This document shows, piece by piece, positions 39,926-52,138 of a stretch of DNA of 64,000 nt; the first letter of the stretch is position 1, and every line of letters begins with the position of its first letter. Location of the stretch: contig NC_092672.1 of assembly GCF_964355755.1 (NCBI RefSeq), positions 6,634,001 through 6,698,000 on the forward strand, read 5' to 3'. The notes under the pieces are model-generated. The model did no database searches. It was not told where the DNA came from and saw only the letters and a program-made list of their open reading frames with translations. The translations under genes and the position numbers were made by a program. Source of the stretch: Antedon mediterranea. Its lineage: Eukaryota > Echinodermata > Crinoidea > Comatulida > Antedonidae.

Positions 39926-42240
39926 GTTAGGACGAGGATGAATATGCCAATAATAATGTTAGGCCTCGAATTTTACTCGAAACTACACGCGCGTACCCAA
40001 TGTACAGTACTGCAATAATAGATACACTTGCATTGTACTGGTAGGCTTTTGGTTTACATATTATTAAATATTACTAATAATAAAAATGTATACATTGGAT
40101 CATAATAAAATGTGTATTGCAAATGCTACGAGGTCATTTTTGTAATATGCCTAAATTACAATTTCATTAAGTTCTATCACATGCTCTCAAACTATAATCA
40201 ATCAAAATCAATCAATCAAAATCAATCAATCAATCCAAATCAATAGCTTACAAAATATCTGTTACATGTATGTTTACCTTATTACGATCTAATTATTATT
40301 TATTGATTTTTGTTTATCACATAAAATATATATTTTTAAATGCATTTTCTCATTGTTAGATGCTAATTTAAACAAATGAAAATGAAATACAATAACAACT
40401 GAGTTTGTAGTTTCGTGTACGATACTCGCTCTGTAAACAGAGGAACCGTATAACATCTCCTTTAGACACCAGGGACACCTATTAAGGGAATCCTTTCCTG
40501 AAATAATTGAAGAAAATATATCTTATCGCCAACCTCAATGAGACACCGTTTTGGGTCCTGCAGGTGTCCCCTAAATACGGGTTCTACTGAACTGTTTTCA
40601 GTATTGCTTGGTGTGATTAAACATATGTACAGTATAACTAATTTTAGCTAGATAGGTAGGTGTTTAGAGAAGGGAGTGCTGTGGAGGAGGAAGGTGGCTT
40701 TATGTGTGGTCTAACTTTCTTACTACTACAACATCTAACTGAGCATCAACCACAATATATATTTTATTCCAAATTTATATCCATGCCCTACATATCATCT
40801 GATAAGATTATGTCAATTAAGAATTGCCATTTACACAGATATAGGATTACGGTTGTAAAAATAAAACATTAAAACAATAGTTTCATTACGTAATCAAAAC
40901 TCAAGCAGCCATGGAGAATTTAACATTTTCCTGGAAAACGATTGAAAACACGTTGTAAATGTAGATATGTCGCATGACAGTATACAGTATTAATATGCAA
41001 CGGATAATAACATAAATGTAATACAAGAAGCGAAGAACAAATAGTAGCGATTTAACAACAATTCACCAAAAGCGGGAAAAAAAAGAAAAAAAAGTGATGA
41101 ATGTTGACAAATTGATACAAAGTAAACTCTATCACTAGATTATCCCAAAGAAGTAATGGATTAGTAATGGATTAGTTATCTAGACTAACGCTTATTACGA
41201 CTCGATACACGATTATACTGTTAGTTCTTGATTCCGTCAATGACATAAAACACACATTTTGACACTCACGTTGAAAATGGCGATGAAAACTAGTACGGGT
41301 TTTATAAGCGCGCTTCAACTTGTTTTCTGTTCGGTACGTGGCGACGATACAAAACACACATCGGCGACTGCCAACATTACATACACTTGCGAAACCACGA
41401 AACAGAAATGGAAAACGATCAGGAAACATGCATTTTGACACCATATTCAAATAATGGTAGGCCTACTACTGGTAATATTAAAGGTAGTAGAAGCGCAGGT
41501 GAACTTGTTTTCTTCTCGGTACGTGACGACGATTTCGAGTCGAGGTGCCGAGCGGTTTAGACAGGTGGCGTTGCAAACTACAGCCATACGGTTTTTGAAC
41601 AGTCAGATCTCGATTATTTTATTTTATTATTATTTTTATTATTTTAACATTTTGTAGGCCAGTATACACATCTTTCGGAAAGAGTAGGGGGTTACCTCGG
41701 TGTTCTTGTCCACTTGGTCCCCTACGTATCGGGTTCTATTGTCGACCCAATGAGATGAAAAGGAATTGTGACTTTAATGACGATGACGTAATGACGAAAT
41801 TATAGCCGACGATCACGAAGATTATACACAATATTGAAAAGCAAGAAACAAATGTAGTAATTGATCCTCAATTATTTATGTTTGGCATATTTAGTAGATT
41901 CATTATTATTATTATAACGAATCCGAAATTACTACAAAAAATGTGATTTCAACACCGTTTGTATCTGACACTTGCACCGTACCGTGTCTTATAACTAATT
42001 ACAAAATATGTCTCAAATCTTTAGAGCTTATTTGAGCTGTAAGATTGCTTCTAAGTAAACTGCTGAAGTTATATTGCCATTGAAGTGAATTTTAACTAAT
42101 GGAAAAATCTAGAGCTGCACAGTAATAGTATATGTAAATTAAAACTGTTAAAACTATTCCTGGAAAACATGCTGAAATATATACAATGAGTTCTAGATCA
42201 AGGATCGGTGAAAGAAATGTTGTTTTAACTTACCATGACC
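39926..42240. other. intergenic/intronic DNA
   Basis: AT-rich. (ATCA)n-type simple repeat at 40195-40245, family D copies at 40455-40596 and 41685-41742. A CTTGTTTTCTGTTCGGTACG segment at about 41310 recurs as CTTGTTTTCTTCTCGGTACG at about 41503. Open frames at 41172-41450 (-) and 41454-41657 (+) are not recognised. Confidence 0.5.
40455..40596. repeat. dispersed repeat family D
   Basis: CCTTTAGACACCAGGGACAC, CTATTAAGGGAATCC ... GAGACACCGTTTTGGGTCCT, GCAGGTGTCCCCTAAATACG, GGTTCTACTG. Confidence 0.65.
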
Positions 42241-42254
42241 ACCATCAAATGTCA

Positions 42255-42575
42255 CGGCTTTGTTCGAACGAGAACTCGTTCAAGGGGTGAGCATTGCACG
42301 GCTTTATTCAAACGAGAATGCGTTTGCGGTATAATGCACAACTTATTCGAACGAGAACGGGTCTGCGCTATAAAATACACGGCTTATTCGAACGAGAACG
42401 AGTTTGCAGTATAAAATGAACGGCTTATTCGAAGGGGAACGCGTTTGCGGTATATAATTATGCACGGCTTATTCGAACGAAAACGCGTTTGCAGTATAAA
42501 ATGCACGGCTTATTCGAACGATAACGCGTTTGCGAAATACAATACACGACTTATTTGAACGCGTTCTTTAGTCTA
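42255..42575. repeat. tandem repeat, ~45- to 60-bp unit, about seven copies
   Basis: Units of the form CACGGCTTATTCGAACGAGA, ACGCGTTTGCGGTATAAAAT. Copies vary by several bases, so the array is older than those at 25 or 54 kb. Confidence 0.85.
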
Positions 42576-43339
42576 GATTACAAAGAGGAAGGTGGCGTTA
42601 AAATGTGATGAATCCCATATTGGGAGCTTCGCACTGGCTAATTTTAAAATACATACTCAGGGTGTACTATGCGTCTAAAACAATTACCAATTACATAAGA
42701 TCAATTAAATACAGTATATTAGTCTGAGAATAAAATTTATTCCCATAGAATACTGTGAACTTCGCGCTGGCAACCCGAGTAAGCTGTGCGACTCTCTATA
42801 AAAGTACATAAGGTATACACTAATGAAAACGGTACATTTTACAGTATGATGAAAAACCTAACATACTGTAATAAAGGCTGGAATATGACAAGTATAAAGA
42901 TTAAGAACATTTACAAGTAAACTTCTATAAAATCAGTGACGCAACAACTGAGGCATACACTAATGTCTGCTCTAATCTTACCGGTAAATCTACGGTTTGA
43001 AAAAACAGTGTGCAAATACATGCGTAATTCAATAATGACTTCATATTAATGTATACAGGCATTAATGTAAAATAATGTGTTATTTTCAGAGTTTTCCCAA
43101 GGCATTATAGCCTTAATGAATAGGGAATAACCTCACATGATTATAAAGTCGTCGACGTCATGGCGAATCTACATTTCAATACACTCACTTACTATCAATT
43201 TCTTTTGATTCACTAATGACCTAACAAGGAGGTAATAATTTGTATCTGAATGAGACTGAAATGTTTCAATGTATACACTGTTATCTTTTGACATTTTATT
43301 AGTATATTCTGTAAACATCACAATTATCCATGATCACCC
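42576..43339. other. gene-free stretch
   Basis: AT-rich, nothing recognised. Confidence 0.5.
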
Positions 43340-43349
43340 GATTCTGCAG

Positions 43350-43450
43350 ATGTCATTAGATAGACGCTAACTGACTATTGCAAGTCATCGCGAGTCGGCT
43401 TACTCGTTTTTAGGTGACTTGCGATAGTCAGTCAAAATTCATCTAGTAAC
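43350..43450. repeat. fold-back repeat
   Basis: Arm 43350-43388 (CATTAGATAGACGCTAACTG, ACTATTGCAAGTCA) is inverted at 43412-43450 (TGACTTGCGATAGTCAGTCA, ... CATCTAGTAAC). A relative of the left arm is in the YHYH 3' UTR near 698-729. Confidence 0.7.
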
Positions 43451-43573
43451 AGCTACAGACTCGGGTACCATGATTGAAATATTTAAATTGAAATATTTTT
43501 ATTTATACTGGGCGACTTCTTCAATCAAAGACTGGTCTCCCAGGGGGCCCAGTTATGATCAGTGGCTGTGATT

Positions 43574-43735
43574 TACTAATAAACCGGGGTAACCCCTACT
43601 CGTCTCGAAAGATGTACTTAAGTTCTTTAAATTGCACACGAGCTAGATGTGTACACTGGACCTACGTTTTATAGCTCTTATCCGAGAAGACTCGTTCTAC
43701 CACCAGAACCATGGAGGTAGAACGAGTCTACTCGG
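43574..43735. repeat. single-unit relative of the 38-39 kb array with shared flank
   Basis: One unit part (CCGGGGTAACCCCTACTCGT, CTCGAAAGATGTACTT) followed by a flank ACTGGACCTACGTTTTATAG, CTCTTATCCGAGAAGAC that parallels 39369-39410. It ends in a small inverted repeat around CCATGG with GTAGAACGAGT arms. Confidence 0.7.
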
Positions 43736-46700
43736 CGTCAACTTTGCAAGTCGAAATGTGTTAAGTAATTGAGCAGTGCTGAATTGGCACGTGGATAATA
43801 TGATTCTTTATGATAATTTTTCGTATCATGCTAGACGACACATACAAAATCCAGGATCAATTAATGGTTTCTATATAAGGTGGCCACCTCATTCAGCCAA
43901 TCAATTAACCTTTCGGCAAACTTAGCTAGATTAACTATTAGACTGATGGTTCAAAGATCGCAATAGTCGCAAAAAATGAGCTTTTAAGAGCAGTAAGTGC
44001 GCCTTTAGCGACAGTTTAGCGCTTACATTTGCTTTGTTTGTGCCATCGACTAAATAAAAAGTCACATGCTACATATCCAAAATGGCATTTATCACTATCT
44101 TTTCTTAAGTTAAGAATTGCTTATATTTAAAAAGGCTGTATTTATCAAACCAGTTCTTATTACTTATGGACTATGTAATCTGTCTATCAAACAATAAAGT
44201 GACAAACAAAATATGATGTACCCATAATGGACACGATGACGTCATATCACTACTACATTTGGGCACATCACACTTTTTTTTGCCAAACTAGTTTGATAAA
44301 AGCTGAAAATTCAATATTGCATGTAAAAAAGCGTTGTTCCAAATCGATTAATTTTATATGAAGATATAAGTTGTATCATTTTAACTAATCAGTCTAGCCA
44401 TCGCTGGTGACAGCTAAATTACGTTGGTTGTGTCTACTCTGGTACCCGTCCTTGCATTTTGTTCTTAAGAGTTTAATGACAGTCTTACTATATATAACGT
44501 TTCAAGTAATTAGGATTTAAAGTATAGTTACTAATTTTATATTATATAACCTTGAATATGTGCGTATAAATATTGACATTGTATTGTTTGGAACGTTTAG
44601 TCTAGACAATATTCAATGTTGCTGGTTTAGTAGATAAAGCATCATTCTCCACAATATCATTAAAGTTAATGTCGATTAATTGTATATTAAAAAAAAACAC
44701 AATAACAAAACGAACAATGTTAAGAAATTAGGTCACTGACGTCTCGTTCTCTCGCATGTTGAATTTTTAACTTAGATAACACGGCCGCGTTTCCTATACA
44801 TTAATCAATATAACGATCTTATGACTTAGCTAGGACTTAAATTGTATACAATCTATTTACCTATAAATGCAATGAATCAATTGCTTTTTCATAATCCAGA
44901 TATAATGGTTGAGGCGAAATCAATCATATGGTTGAAAACACAAACTCGTCTACATACGAGTGAACGTATTATAGTTATTTTTCATTTATATTGACGCGTT
45001 TAAAAGTCATCACACGCATGTCGTCATTTTTTTCACCAAGATGACGCGTTAAAAACCCTAGATTAATATCATAATGTCAATTTTACAGTAAATTTTAATA
45101 ATAAATTGACGCGATTGTAAACGAGTTAACGCATTATATATAAATTTCACAACTGCAAGTATAGACAAATTTAAATTACCATATTAAAACTGTTGAAAAA
45201 ATGATATTATATTATAAATCTATCAAAAGAAAAAATTATCCTAATAATTTACGTTATTTGTGACGTTACTATACAAACTTTGTGAAATTAGGCTGCTGCT
45301 ATCCGATTATGTGATGTAGATGGTTACAGCAAGGCAATCCAACAACAGGGTGATGCCGCTCCGGAGATCAAAAACTTTATATGTGGCTGCGACAGTTACA
45401 CGCCCCTACAGATACTGCACACGAGGAGAATAATATGTACATAGTACAGTACTGTTGGTATTTTTCAAATCAAATCAAATATATCAAATAACTGTTACGA
45501 ATTCATCTTGGCAAGTCAAGCTCAGTGTCCTGTTGTTGTTAGATTGCCTTGGTTTTAGTAACATTTTTTCTCTACAGAGGCTACTAATAGAGTGAAGCTC
45601 AAAATCTCAATTTGGCAAACTTCCTTAGTTTCACATACCCTCCCTCATCATGTTTAGCCTCGTGATATATTTTACCAATCATTTGTTTAAAAAAATTACT
45701 ACAAATAAGTAATTAGAATGCTTAGCTCTTCTGAACTGATTTCATTAAAAAAAATAAAAGCTACGATAAAAATGTTTTATTTTTTATATAATTAACAGGA
45801 CACTTTCCCGTGAAACAGAACGAGGGCCAATATGGTGTAACACCACTACAAGTGTCTTCTAGGGATTATATGGTATATATTTTGACATTTACAATTACGT
45901 ATTCAAATGTAACCAATTACACCGTGATTAATTGCAGTATTGTTATAGCTATTTATAGTCGGAAATAACTAAAAGTCCTATAAAAAAATATTTTTATTAT
46001 ATAGCCCATATTAACAAGAACAAAATCCCAAATTTAATTATGTAGAAGGCCTTACCGAACACTAGAAAGTAAATGATACGTTGTGTGTTCATAAGCGTAA
46101 AGTTTCGGTTGTAGAAATAGATGGCGCAATAACTAATTTCCATACTTGCAATGCAACAGAGCTAGAAACGATAGAGGGCGTTAAGTTTCAAAACAATATT
46201 GATACTGATGCAATTAGCCAGTACGGTATGAAATTACCTTCCCTAATACTTTAACGTGAATTATGATACCTTTTATTGTTATACACAATTCATAAAACAC
46301 CGCTGAGAATAGTTTTTACAATCACTGTTTTTAATATGAAAATACCGAGAGTATTTTTTTATAGGAAATCGATAACAAACCGACAATAAATCATTAGAAA
46401 ATAATACATGAAATAGAAACATTTGCACACAGCAGCTGATCGAATAATAGAGGACGACAAACGAGTGAGATTTATCTGATATTCGATTTGTTTTAAATGT
46501 TCATAACAACACATATTTATCACCCACCTGACGAACGACGGAAGTACGTAGTACTTGTCCCTCTTTTCCAAGCGGCTTTTAAAATCCAAACAAAGTGCTT
46601 TTGTTTAATGCGTCTCCCGTTATAATGTATAATCCAAATGGCAAAGCAATGTTAAAAACACACACGCGAAAACATACATACTGAGGAATATATCTCAGAC

Positions 46701-47760
46701 AAACAATTTACGTCCCAGAATGTATGCAAATTAGTCTCCAAGCGGCATTTTTCACAGTACAAACTCGTTCGTGGATAATTGTAGTGCAAAATGATTTTGT
46801 CCTAGCGCCCCCTATGTGTTTGATTATCAGCCCGTATCCTACTGTACAGACAGTACAATTCAACTTCTCCTTATTTCACATTAAATGTCTATCATTTACT
46901 GTGTAGATATTCTTTGACTAGAATTAAAGTGATCGAATAACGAAAATTATGGCTACAGATTCAATTTGAACCATTATTACTTTATAGACTACATTTATGT
47001 ACTCTGACGACATACAATATTTAAACGTATGTTTAAAAGATGTATTGTCCTCCAAAAACATAAAAAATGAAGATTGATAAAAAGACTTTGAATAGGCAAT
47101 TTTTGCAGTTTTAATAAAGTTAATTACTTCCGTGGAAAAAACTAAAAAAAACCCCCAAAAATAAACGATTAAATTCAACCAAAAACCCATTGACTTCCAG
47201 TTAATTTAATTTTTTTTTTTGCTTTAAATGCAGTTTTGTTTACAATTTTTGGTCAAAGTTAATAATTGTTATGTGAGATTAAAATGGCACATTCAACAAA
47301 AACAGGAGAACAATATCTTTAAGTGAATGACAGAGAACATTTACTTAAATGTACGTAGCAGTTAAATACTTATATAGTAGAAATATAAGCAACAAACTTG
47401 ATTGAAATTGTAAAAAAACATCTTTGCTCGAAGAATGATAATAACAAGAACGCCAAATAAAAAAGGAGTGTAATATCGGTTTAGATTTATTTAGCAATGT
47501 ATATTGACATTGTTATATACATTAGTAAAAAAGGTTCATCTGGATCACTGTATAGTATATTAAATAGTAAAATTTTCTTTTGGATGATCCAAAGTCGAAT
47601 AAAATTCGTAAACTTACGTTTTTTACTCTAGCTTTCGCTGGTCAAACGACGCAGCTTAATCATGAGTGAGTCTCTGTATATACAATATTGCAGGGATCTT
47701 AGAGATAAAGGTTTATTTTCTTTAGCGGTAAGATACTTTTTAAAAAAGAAATATATCACA
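43736..47760. other. gene-free stretch
   Basis: AT-rich. Family B copy at 44195-44300. No P2X or other exon recognised; open frames at 46359-46589 and 46924-47190 (both minus) match nothing I know. Confidence 0.5.
44195..44300. mobile_element. family B element, degenerate
   Basis: TATCAAACAATAAAGTGACA, AAATATGATGTACCCATAAT, GGACACGATGACGTCATATC, ACTACTACATTTGGGCACAT, CAAACTAGTTTGATA: the ordered family B motifs with diverged ends. Confidence 0.6.
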
Positions 47761-47763
47761 AAG

Positions 47764-48572
47764 GGCCTGTTTCTGCTGCAACTGCTCAAAATACGGTATA
47801 AAATACGGTATTTTTTATACCGTATTTTTTAGTACCCCGTTTCTGCTAACAATACTTCTTGGGTGGTCGTGTTAAATTTCATCTTTTTAACCCAAATTGC
47901 CATTCATTTATTTGATCGATAATTAAAAGTCGCAATAAAGGAAGTTTTACGTCTCACTTTCAACAGCCTAGCCCCTAGTGATAGAGATGTTGTGAGAGCA
48001 CAGAAAACATCGTAATGGGGACAATTAATTCGTTCCCTCCCCGAGTTATTGTATTTTGCAATGTTGTACTGCTTTCGCAGGCTCTTCAGCTTTGAGTTTA
48101 CTTGCTTTGGAGACAAGTCTATTCCATACTCCTGCTTTATTTTTTTAGAAATGTCTTTATAAATGTGGTTGTCCCTTTTATTACCTTTTAGTTGGCCAGA
48201 CATTTTAGCTTCCCCACACAAATTTATTTAGTAAAACTGTGACGTCTTCGCTCCACATTTTCGCCGAATATATATATACACGTGTGTAAAACAGCTGATA
48301 GCGACAGAAAATAAAAATACGAATGTTGACCTCTGTCATGTAAAAAAAAAATACGGTATTTTTTATTGGCAGCAGAAACGGGTACAGAAAATACGGTATA
48401 AATTTGTAAATACCGTATTTTATCCACAAATTTTGTGGGGAAAATACGGTATACAAAATACGGTATATTTTTTATGAGCGCAGTTTCTGCTGCCAAAAAT
48501 ATACCGTATATATACGGTATTCAAAAAATACCGTATAATATACGGTATTTAGTTGGCAGCAGAAACAGGGCC
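47764..48572. mobile_element. 810-bp DNA transposon derivative carrying a Myb/SANT remnant
   Basis: Terminal inverted repeats GGGCCTGTTTCTGCTGCAAC and GGCAGCAGAAACAGGGCC, with AAA (or AAAG) outside both ends as the possible target duplication. Inside both ends are many copies of AATACGGTAT/ATACCGTATT: three near the left end (47794-47836) and at least eight near the right (48350-48550). Between them, on the minus strand, is a frameshifted Myb/SANT-like DNA-binding domain. This combination points to a PIF/Harbinger-type or similar element that has lost its transposase. Confidence 0.82.
47904..48258 (-). pseudogene. Myb/SANT-like DNA-binding domain, frameshifted
   Basis: The likely start is ATG at 48258-48256 (MWSEDVTVLLNKFVWG), the usual first helix; around 48215-48225 the frame shifts by one base and the domain continues GEAKMSGQLKGNKRDNHIY, KDISKKIKQEYGIDLSPKQ, VNSKLKSLRKQYN, SGRERINCPHYDVFCAL. 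This is the trihelix type of Myb/SANT domain found in the accessory protein of Harbinger transposons and in host genes derived from it. The family usually has a W at each helix; the first is present. After FCAL similarity stops. No DDE transposase is in the element. Confidence 0.78.
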
Positions 48573-49541
48573 AAAGAAAATCATGAAAGTTTCATACAAT
48601 ACACACTGGAAAAGATGTGAAAAATTTAAACTGTTCACAGAGATTACTTATTTATATATATACAGATGAAAATATAAGAAAATAACAAAAAATGGAGAAC
48701 GTCACACATGATAAAAATGACTCCAAATATCATAGTTTTAATAATAAACCACTATTGCTGAAATTCAGATAAGATTAGTCAGGGATGGCGATCCCCCTGG
48801 GCCGAATTATTCACACATTACCATACACGTAGCATGATAGGCTACTTATCTATTCCCAGGAGCCTAACCACTGAACTATCATACTTGTTTTGCTATAAAC
48901 AACAACGTCTGTCTAATAACTGACGTAGATGACTATTAATTAGTAAATAATAACAACACGTGTAGTAGCTGAGAATGGTTTATACATGATAAAGATGATA
49001 AATCAAGGACAAATATCTAATTGTGATGTTTAAATTTTATCCATTTTAGAACAGTATAGCGCCCCCTGTAGTCAAGACGGCACATAAACTAATCAAGTCT
49101 TTTCACTTCTGAAATCTAAACTACGCATTACGTTCATTTCGGATGAGCACAAGACTTATAGAAAGTGTCTATGCAAGTATACCCATTTCCAGCACTAGTT
49201 TTCCAAAGTAAAACAAAAAACTAAAGTATCTTAAGCTATTGAATTTAAAACACAGCCATGTGAATCGACGACGGTGGACCCGACTTTGGACGACGACGTT
49301 CGGCGATAAATATCTGTAATTTATTAAATCTCTGAAGGAATAAAACCGGCATTTATAAGTTCTTCAGTAGGATTATTGTGCCGATCGCCGAAACTTTTAA
49401 TCATGCAATGTACTTCACTTTATATGGAACTCTAGTTGTCATACCTTCCAGGATTGTTGGTGCTCCTTTACGAATTTTAGAAATTTCTAAAATTGGAACA
49501 AATTCGGGTGATTGTTGCGTTTTCACTTGTGTGACCACGTG
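48573..49541. other. upstream region of P2X exon B
   Basis: Contains a tRNA-like A box on the minus strand near 48877 (TAGTTCAGTGG), possibly a truncated SINE, and otherwise AT-rich DNA; GACGACGGTGGACCCGACTT near 49267 is a small GC-rich patch. Confidence 0.45.
48838..48893 (-). repeat. tRNA-derived SINE head, truncated
   Basis: Minus strand reads TATGATAGTTCAGTGGTTAG, GCTCCTGGGAATAGATAAGT, GCCTATC: a perfect A box but no clear B box, so a decayed head rather than a tRNA gene. Confidence 0.4.
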
Positions 49542-49549
49542 TATATAAA
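49542..49549 (+). promoter_or_regulatory. TATA box of P2X exon B
   Basis: TATATAAA 63 bases before the ATG. Transcription starting about 30 bases downstream (near 49575) would leave a short leader and would skip the out-of-frame ATG at 49557. Confidence 0.5.
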
Positions 49550-49611
49550 TCGTTGTATGTTATCTGTTGAGTGTTTTAACAGAAGATCTTTTTATAAAGG
49601 AAGCTATCATT

Positions 49612-49775
49612 ATGTCGTCATTTAAGAGATTCCACACTGCTGCCTCTATGTGGGGTAGAGCTACATTAGACTCGTTTTTGGAGTATGACACCCCTAAGAT
49701 GGTTCATATTAACAGCTGGAAGGCCGGTGCAACTAATAGACTTATACAGTTGTTGATTATCACATATGTAGTCGG
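49612..49775 (+). CDS. P2X receptor first exon (copy B)
   Basis: Encodes 54 residues: MSSFKRFHTAASMWGRATLD then SFLEYDTPKMVHINSWKAG, ATNRLIQLLIITYVVG (start of TM1), ending GTCGG/GTAAGC in phase 2. FLEYDTPK, NRLIQL and YVVG are the classical N-terminal signature of ATP-gated P2X channels, and the Thr-Pro-Lys site regarded as a kinase target is intact. Compared with copy A it shares LEYDTP.MV.I..WKAG..NR.IQL. A TATA box is at 49542. The following exons were not found in the remaining 14.2 kb, so intron 1 is long or the gene is broken. Annotated as a partial gene. Confidence 0.88.
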
Positions 49776-51089
49776 GTAAGCTATATAACATTAATTATTA
49801 ATGTAAACAAATACACTACGTGTCTTAACATACCGACACACGAACGAGTCATGTCAATGAATATGTAGGCCTATTCTTGAACGTTTTTGTTTATTTTGAT
49901 TATTGTGCAGAGCTAGGATAGACAATTAATTCTCAATGTACATATTGGTATATTTATGACGTCCATGTAACGTGGAGGAAGTGTAGCCTAATACCGTATG
50001 CCAACTCAAAACTATCGTTCAATATATAATTTCCACAACACATGCCAATGCATTTTAAGTACCCTTTTGTGGTCATTGTCTAACCCAGTTCCATAAACTT
50101 GTTTGTATATTAATATTAATACCATATTTTTAATTAAATCAAGAAATATAATAATGTACAATTACGACAGTACGTCTCTGATCTACAATGTCAACATTAT
50201 TATATATAAATTACATGGGTTATATTAATTAGGCATCAAAAGAACCCCAAAACACGAGCGTAACTAAGCATGCCTGCGCAGCATGATATCACTGTGGTCT
50301 TCCTACTGCCAATAAAAGTCTCCTTGGAATGCAATAAGGGTGGTAATAAGATAGAAATGTAGCAATGTTATTATGTATGTTATTTCCTATTAGACCTAAT
50401 TAATTAATTTATTAATTTCCGAAACTATTATATTAAACAGTGTGGTGTCATGGTGTCAATATTTAGGTATGTGCAATTATTTAAATAATAATTTTAGTTT
50501 AAATGTAGTGTATATTGCAATCACTTATTGTACAAGTTCTGAATAATTGATTTCTAAAACAAAAATTCAGATGAAAAAACAAATTCCAATCCACAATGAA
50601 CAAGAATATTAAATTAATTAAATAACTCCTGCAGATGTATAAATGTATATTTCCAAGATAATTAGAACAATCGTTTCAACGAAAACAGGTACCGTATAAT
50701 AATAAAAAATGATTATACGAATTCTAAAAATAGATTGATGAAATGTATAACATGTGGGCATTCGTTCTATTATTCGTAGCTTGATCAATATAAATTACTC
50801 TAATCTATCTGCTTAGATTTGCCATTGGAGTTATAGTTTTAAAATTCGCGATTATAATTCAATATTGTTATACATTATGTATAATTATATAATTAATGAA
50901 TTGTCTGTACCTTGTGTATGCATCATAGAATACAAATAATCACCGTAATTAGGTTTTATTTCTGTAAACAATACTTCGCGTTAAAGGGGTACTCCGGGTT
51001 TACATAATAAGTGGGGTTATCAATGTTGTTGCAAAGTTGTATATGTTAAAACAAACAATAGCAATTTTAAACCAGGTACTGTATAAGGA

Positions 51090-51470
51090 TGACCAGACTC
51101 ATCCGAATCATAATCCGAAACCGACGTTCGTGTAATGTGTTAACTCCGATAAAACTCCGATGTACGCTCAATAACTTCGACTAGTTTTCATAGGTTATTT
51201 TGTGACCATTTAAATAGTGTTCACACGGTAGTTAAACGTGTGTAGAACCGATGTAAGCTGATATGAACCATATACGAGTTACAACCGACGTTCTTGTAAT
51301 TCCGATAAAACTCCGATGTACGCCTAATAACTCCGACGGTTTTCAGAGCTTATTTTGTTACCATTATTAAGCAGTGTTCACAAGGTAGTTAAGCGTGCAT
51401 AGAACCGAGTTAAGCTGATTCGAATCATATCCGAGTTACAAACAAATTTTTGTGATCCGGTAAGCCTTTT
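51090..51470. repeat. imperfect tandem duplication, ~160-bp unit
   Basis: ACTCCGATAAAACTCCGATG, GTTCACACGGTAGTTAAACG, GTAGAACCGATGTAAGCTGA and CATATACGAGTTAC recur about 160 bases later as GATAAAACTCCGATGTACGC, GTTCACAAGGTAGTTAAGCG, ATAGAACCGAGTTAAGCTGA; a third partial unit begins after. Confidence 0.75.
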
Positions 51471-51998
51471 ATACCTCCGTTATTAATTTCGATGATTTTT
51501 AGAGAGTAATGTTATATCACATGTTTGAACGCAAGTTAAGTTGATTGATTGATTGTATTTAATCGTGACCGCCGTGAAAACATAGACTTAAATTGTAGTC
51601 AAAAATTAAATACATAATTCAATTTCTATTGATAGTTTTATGATAATTAGTCACTAAAACAGTAAAACCTTTTTAATAATACGTGTATTTTAACTGTAAA
51701 AGGTTTAATTGTGGAGCAATTAAAAAAAAAATTAATGAATAAAAATATTCAATGGAGATGCCGTACTACATCAATACCTATTGAAATGAAAATTTGTAAC
51801 TGTTTTCTCAATAATTATAATTTAAAACTGAGATTTTCAGTGACTGGAGATTTACGTTCACTTATTTTGTAATAAAAAGTTTTATTGGCAAAATGATTTC
51901 ACAGCAGATGCAAACGATTACATGTTTCAACCGAAGTGGAATTGTGCTTCTACCGATTTTTTTGTACTGAATCTCCTTATAGAATTATATGTCCACTA

Positions 51999-52138
51999 TC
52001 ATAGGCAAAGTCTGTAATACAGTGTCACACATGTATTACATGTGACGCCTGTATTAAATTAAGTTTAAAGGTAGGTTAGACTTATATTAAGGTATCAGAT
52101 GCAATACATTATGAGATGCTGTCACCGAATTTGCCTTG
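51999..52138. repeat. dispersed repeat family C (full copy)
   Basis: CATAGGCAAAGTCTGTAATA, CAGTGTCACACATGTATTAC, ATGTGACGCCTGTATTAA ... GATGCAATACATTATGAGAT, GCTGTCACCGAATTTGCCTT. The two ends are inverted versions of each other. Confidence 0.7.

Noticed and set aside
47904-48221. Intact host gene for a Myb/SANT protein
   Set aside because: The domain start is in another frame, similarity ends abruptly after FCAL, and the whole lies between transposon-type inverted repeats.
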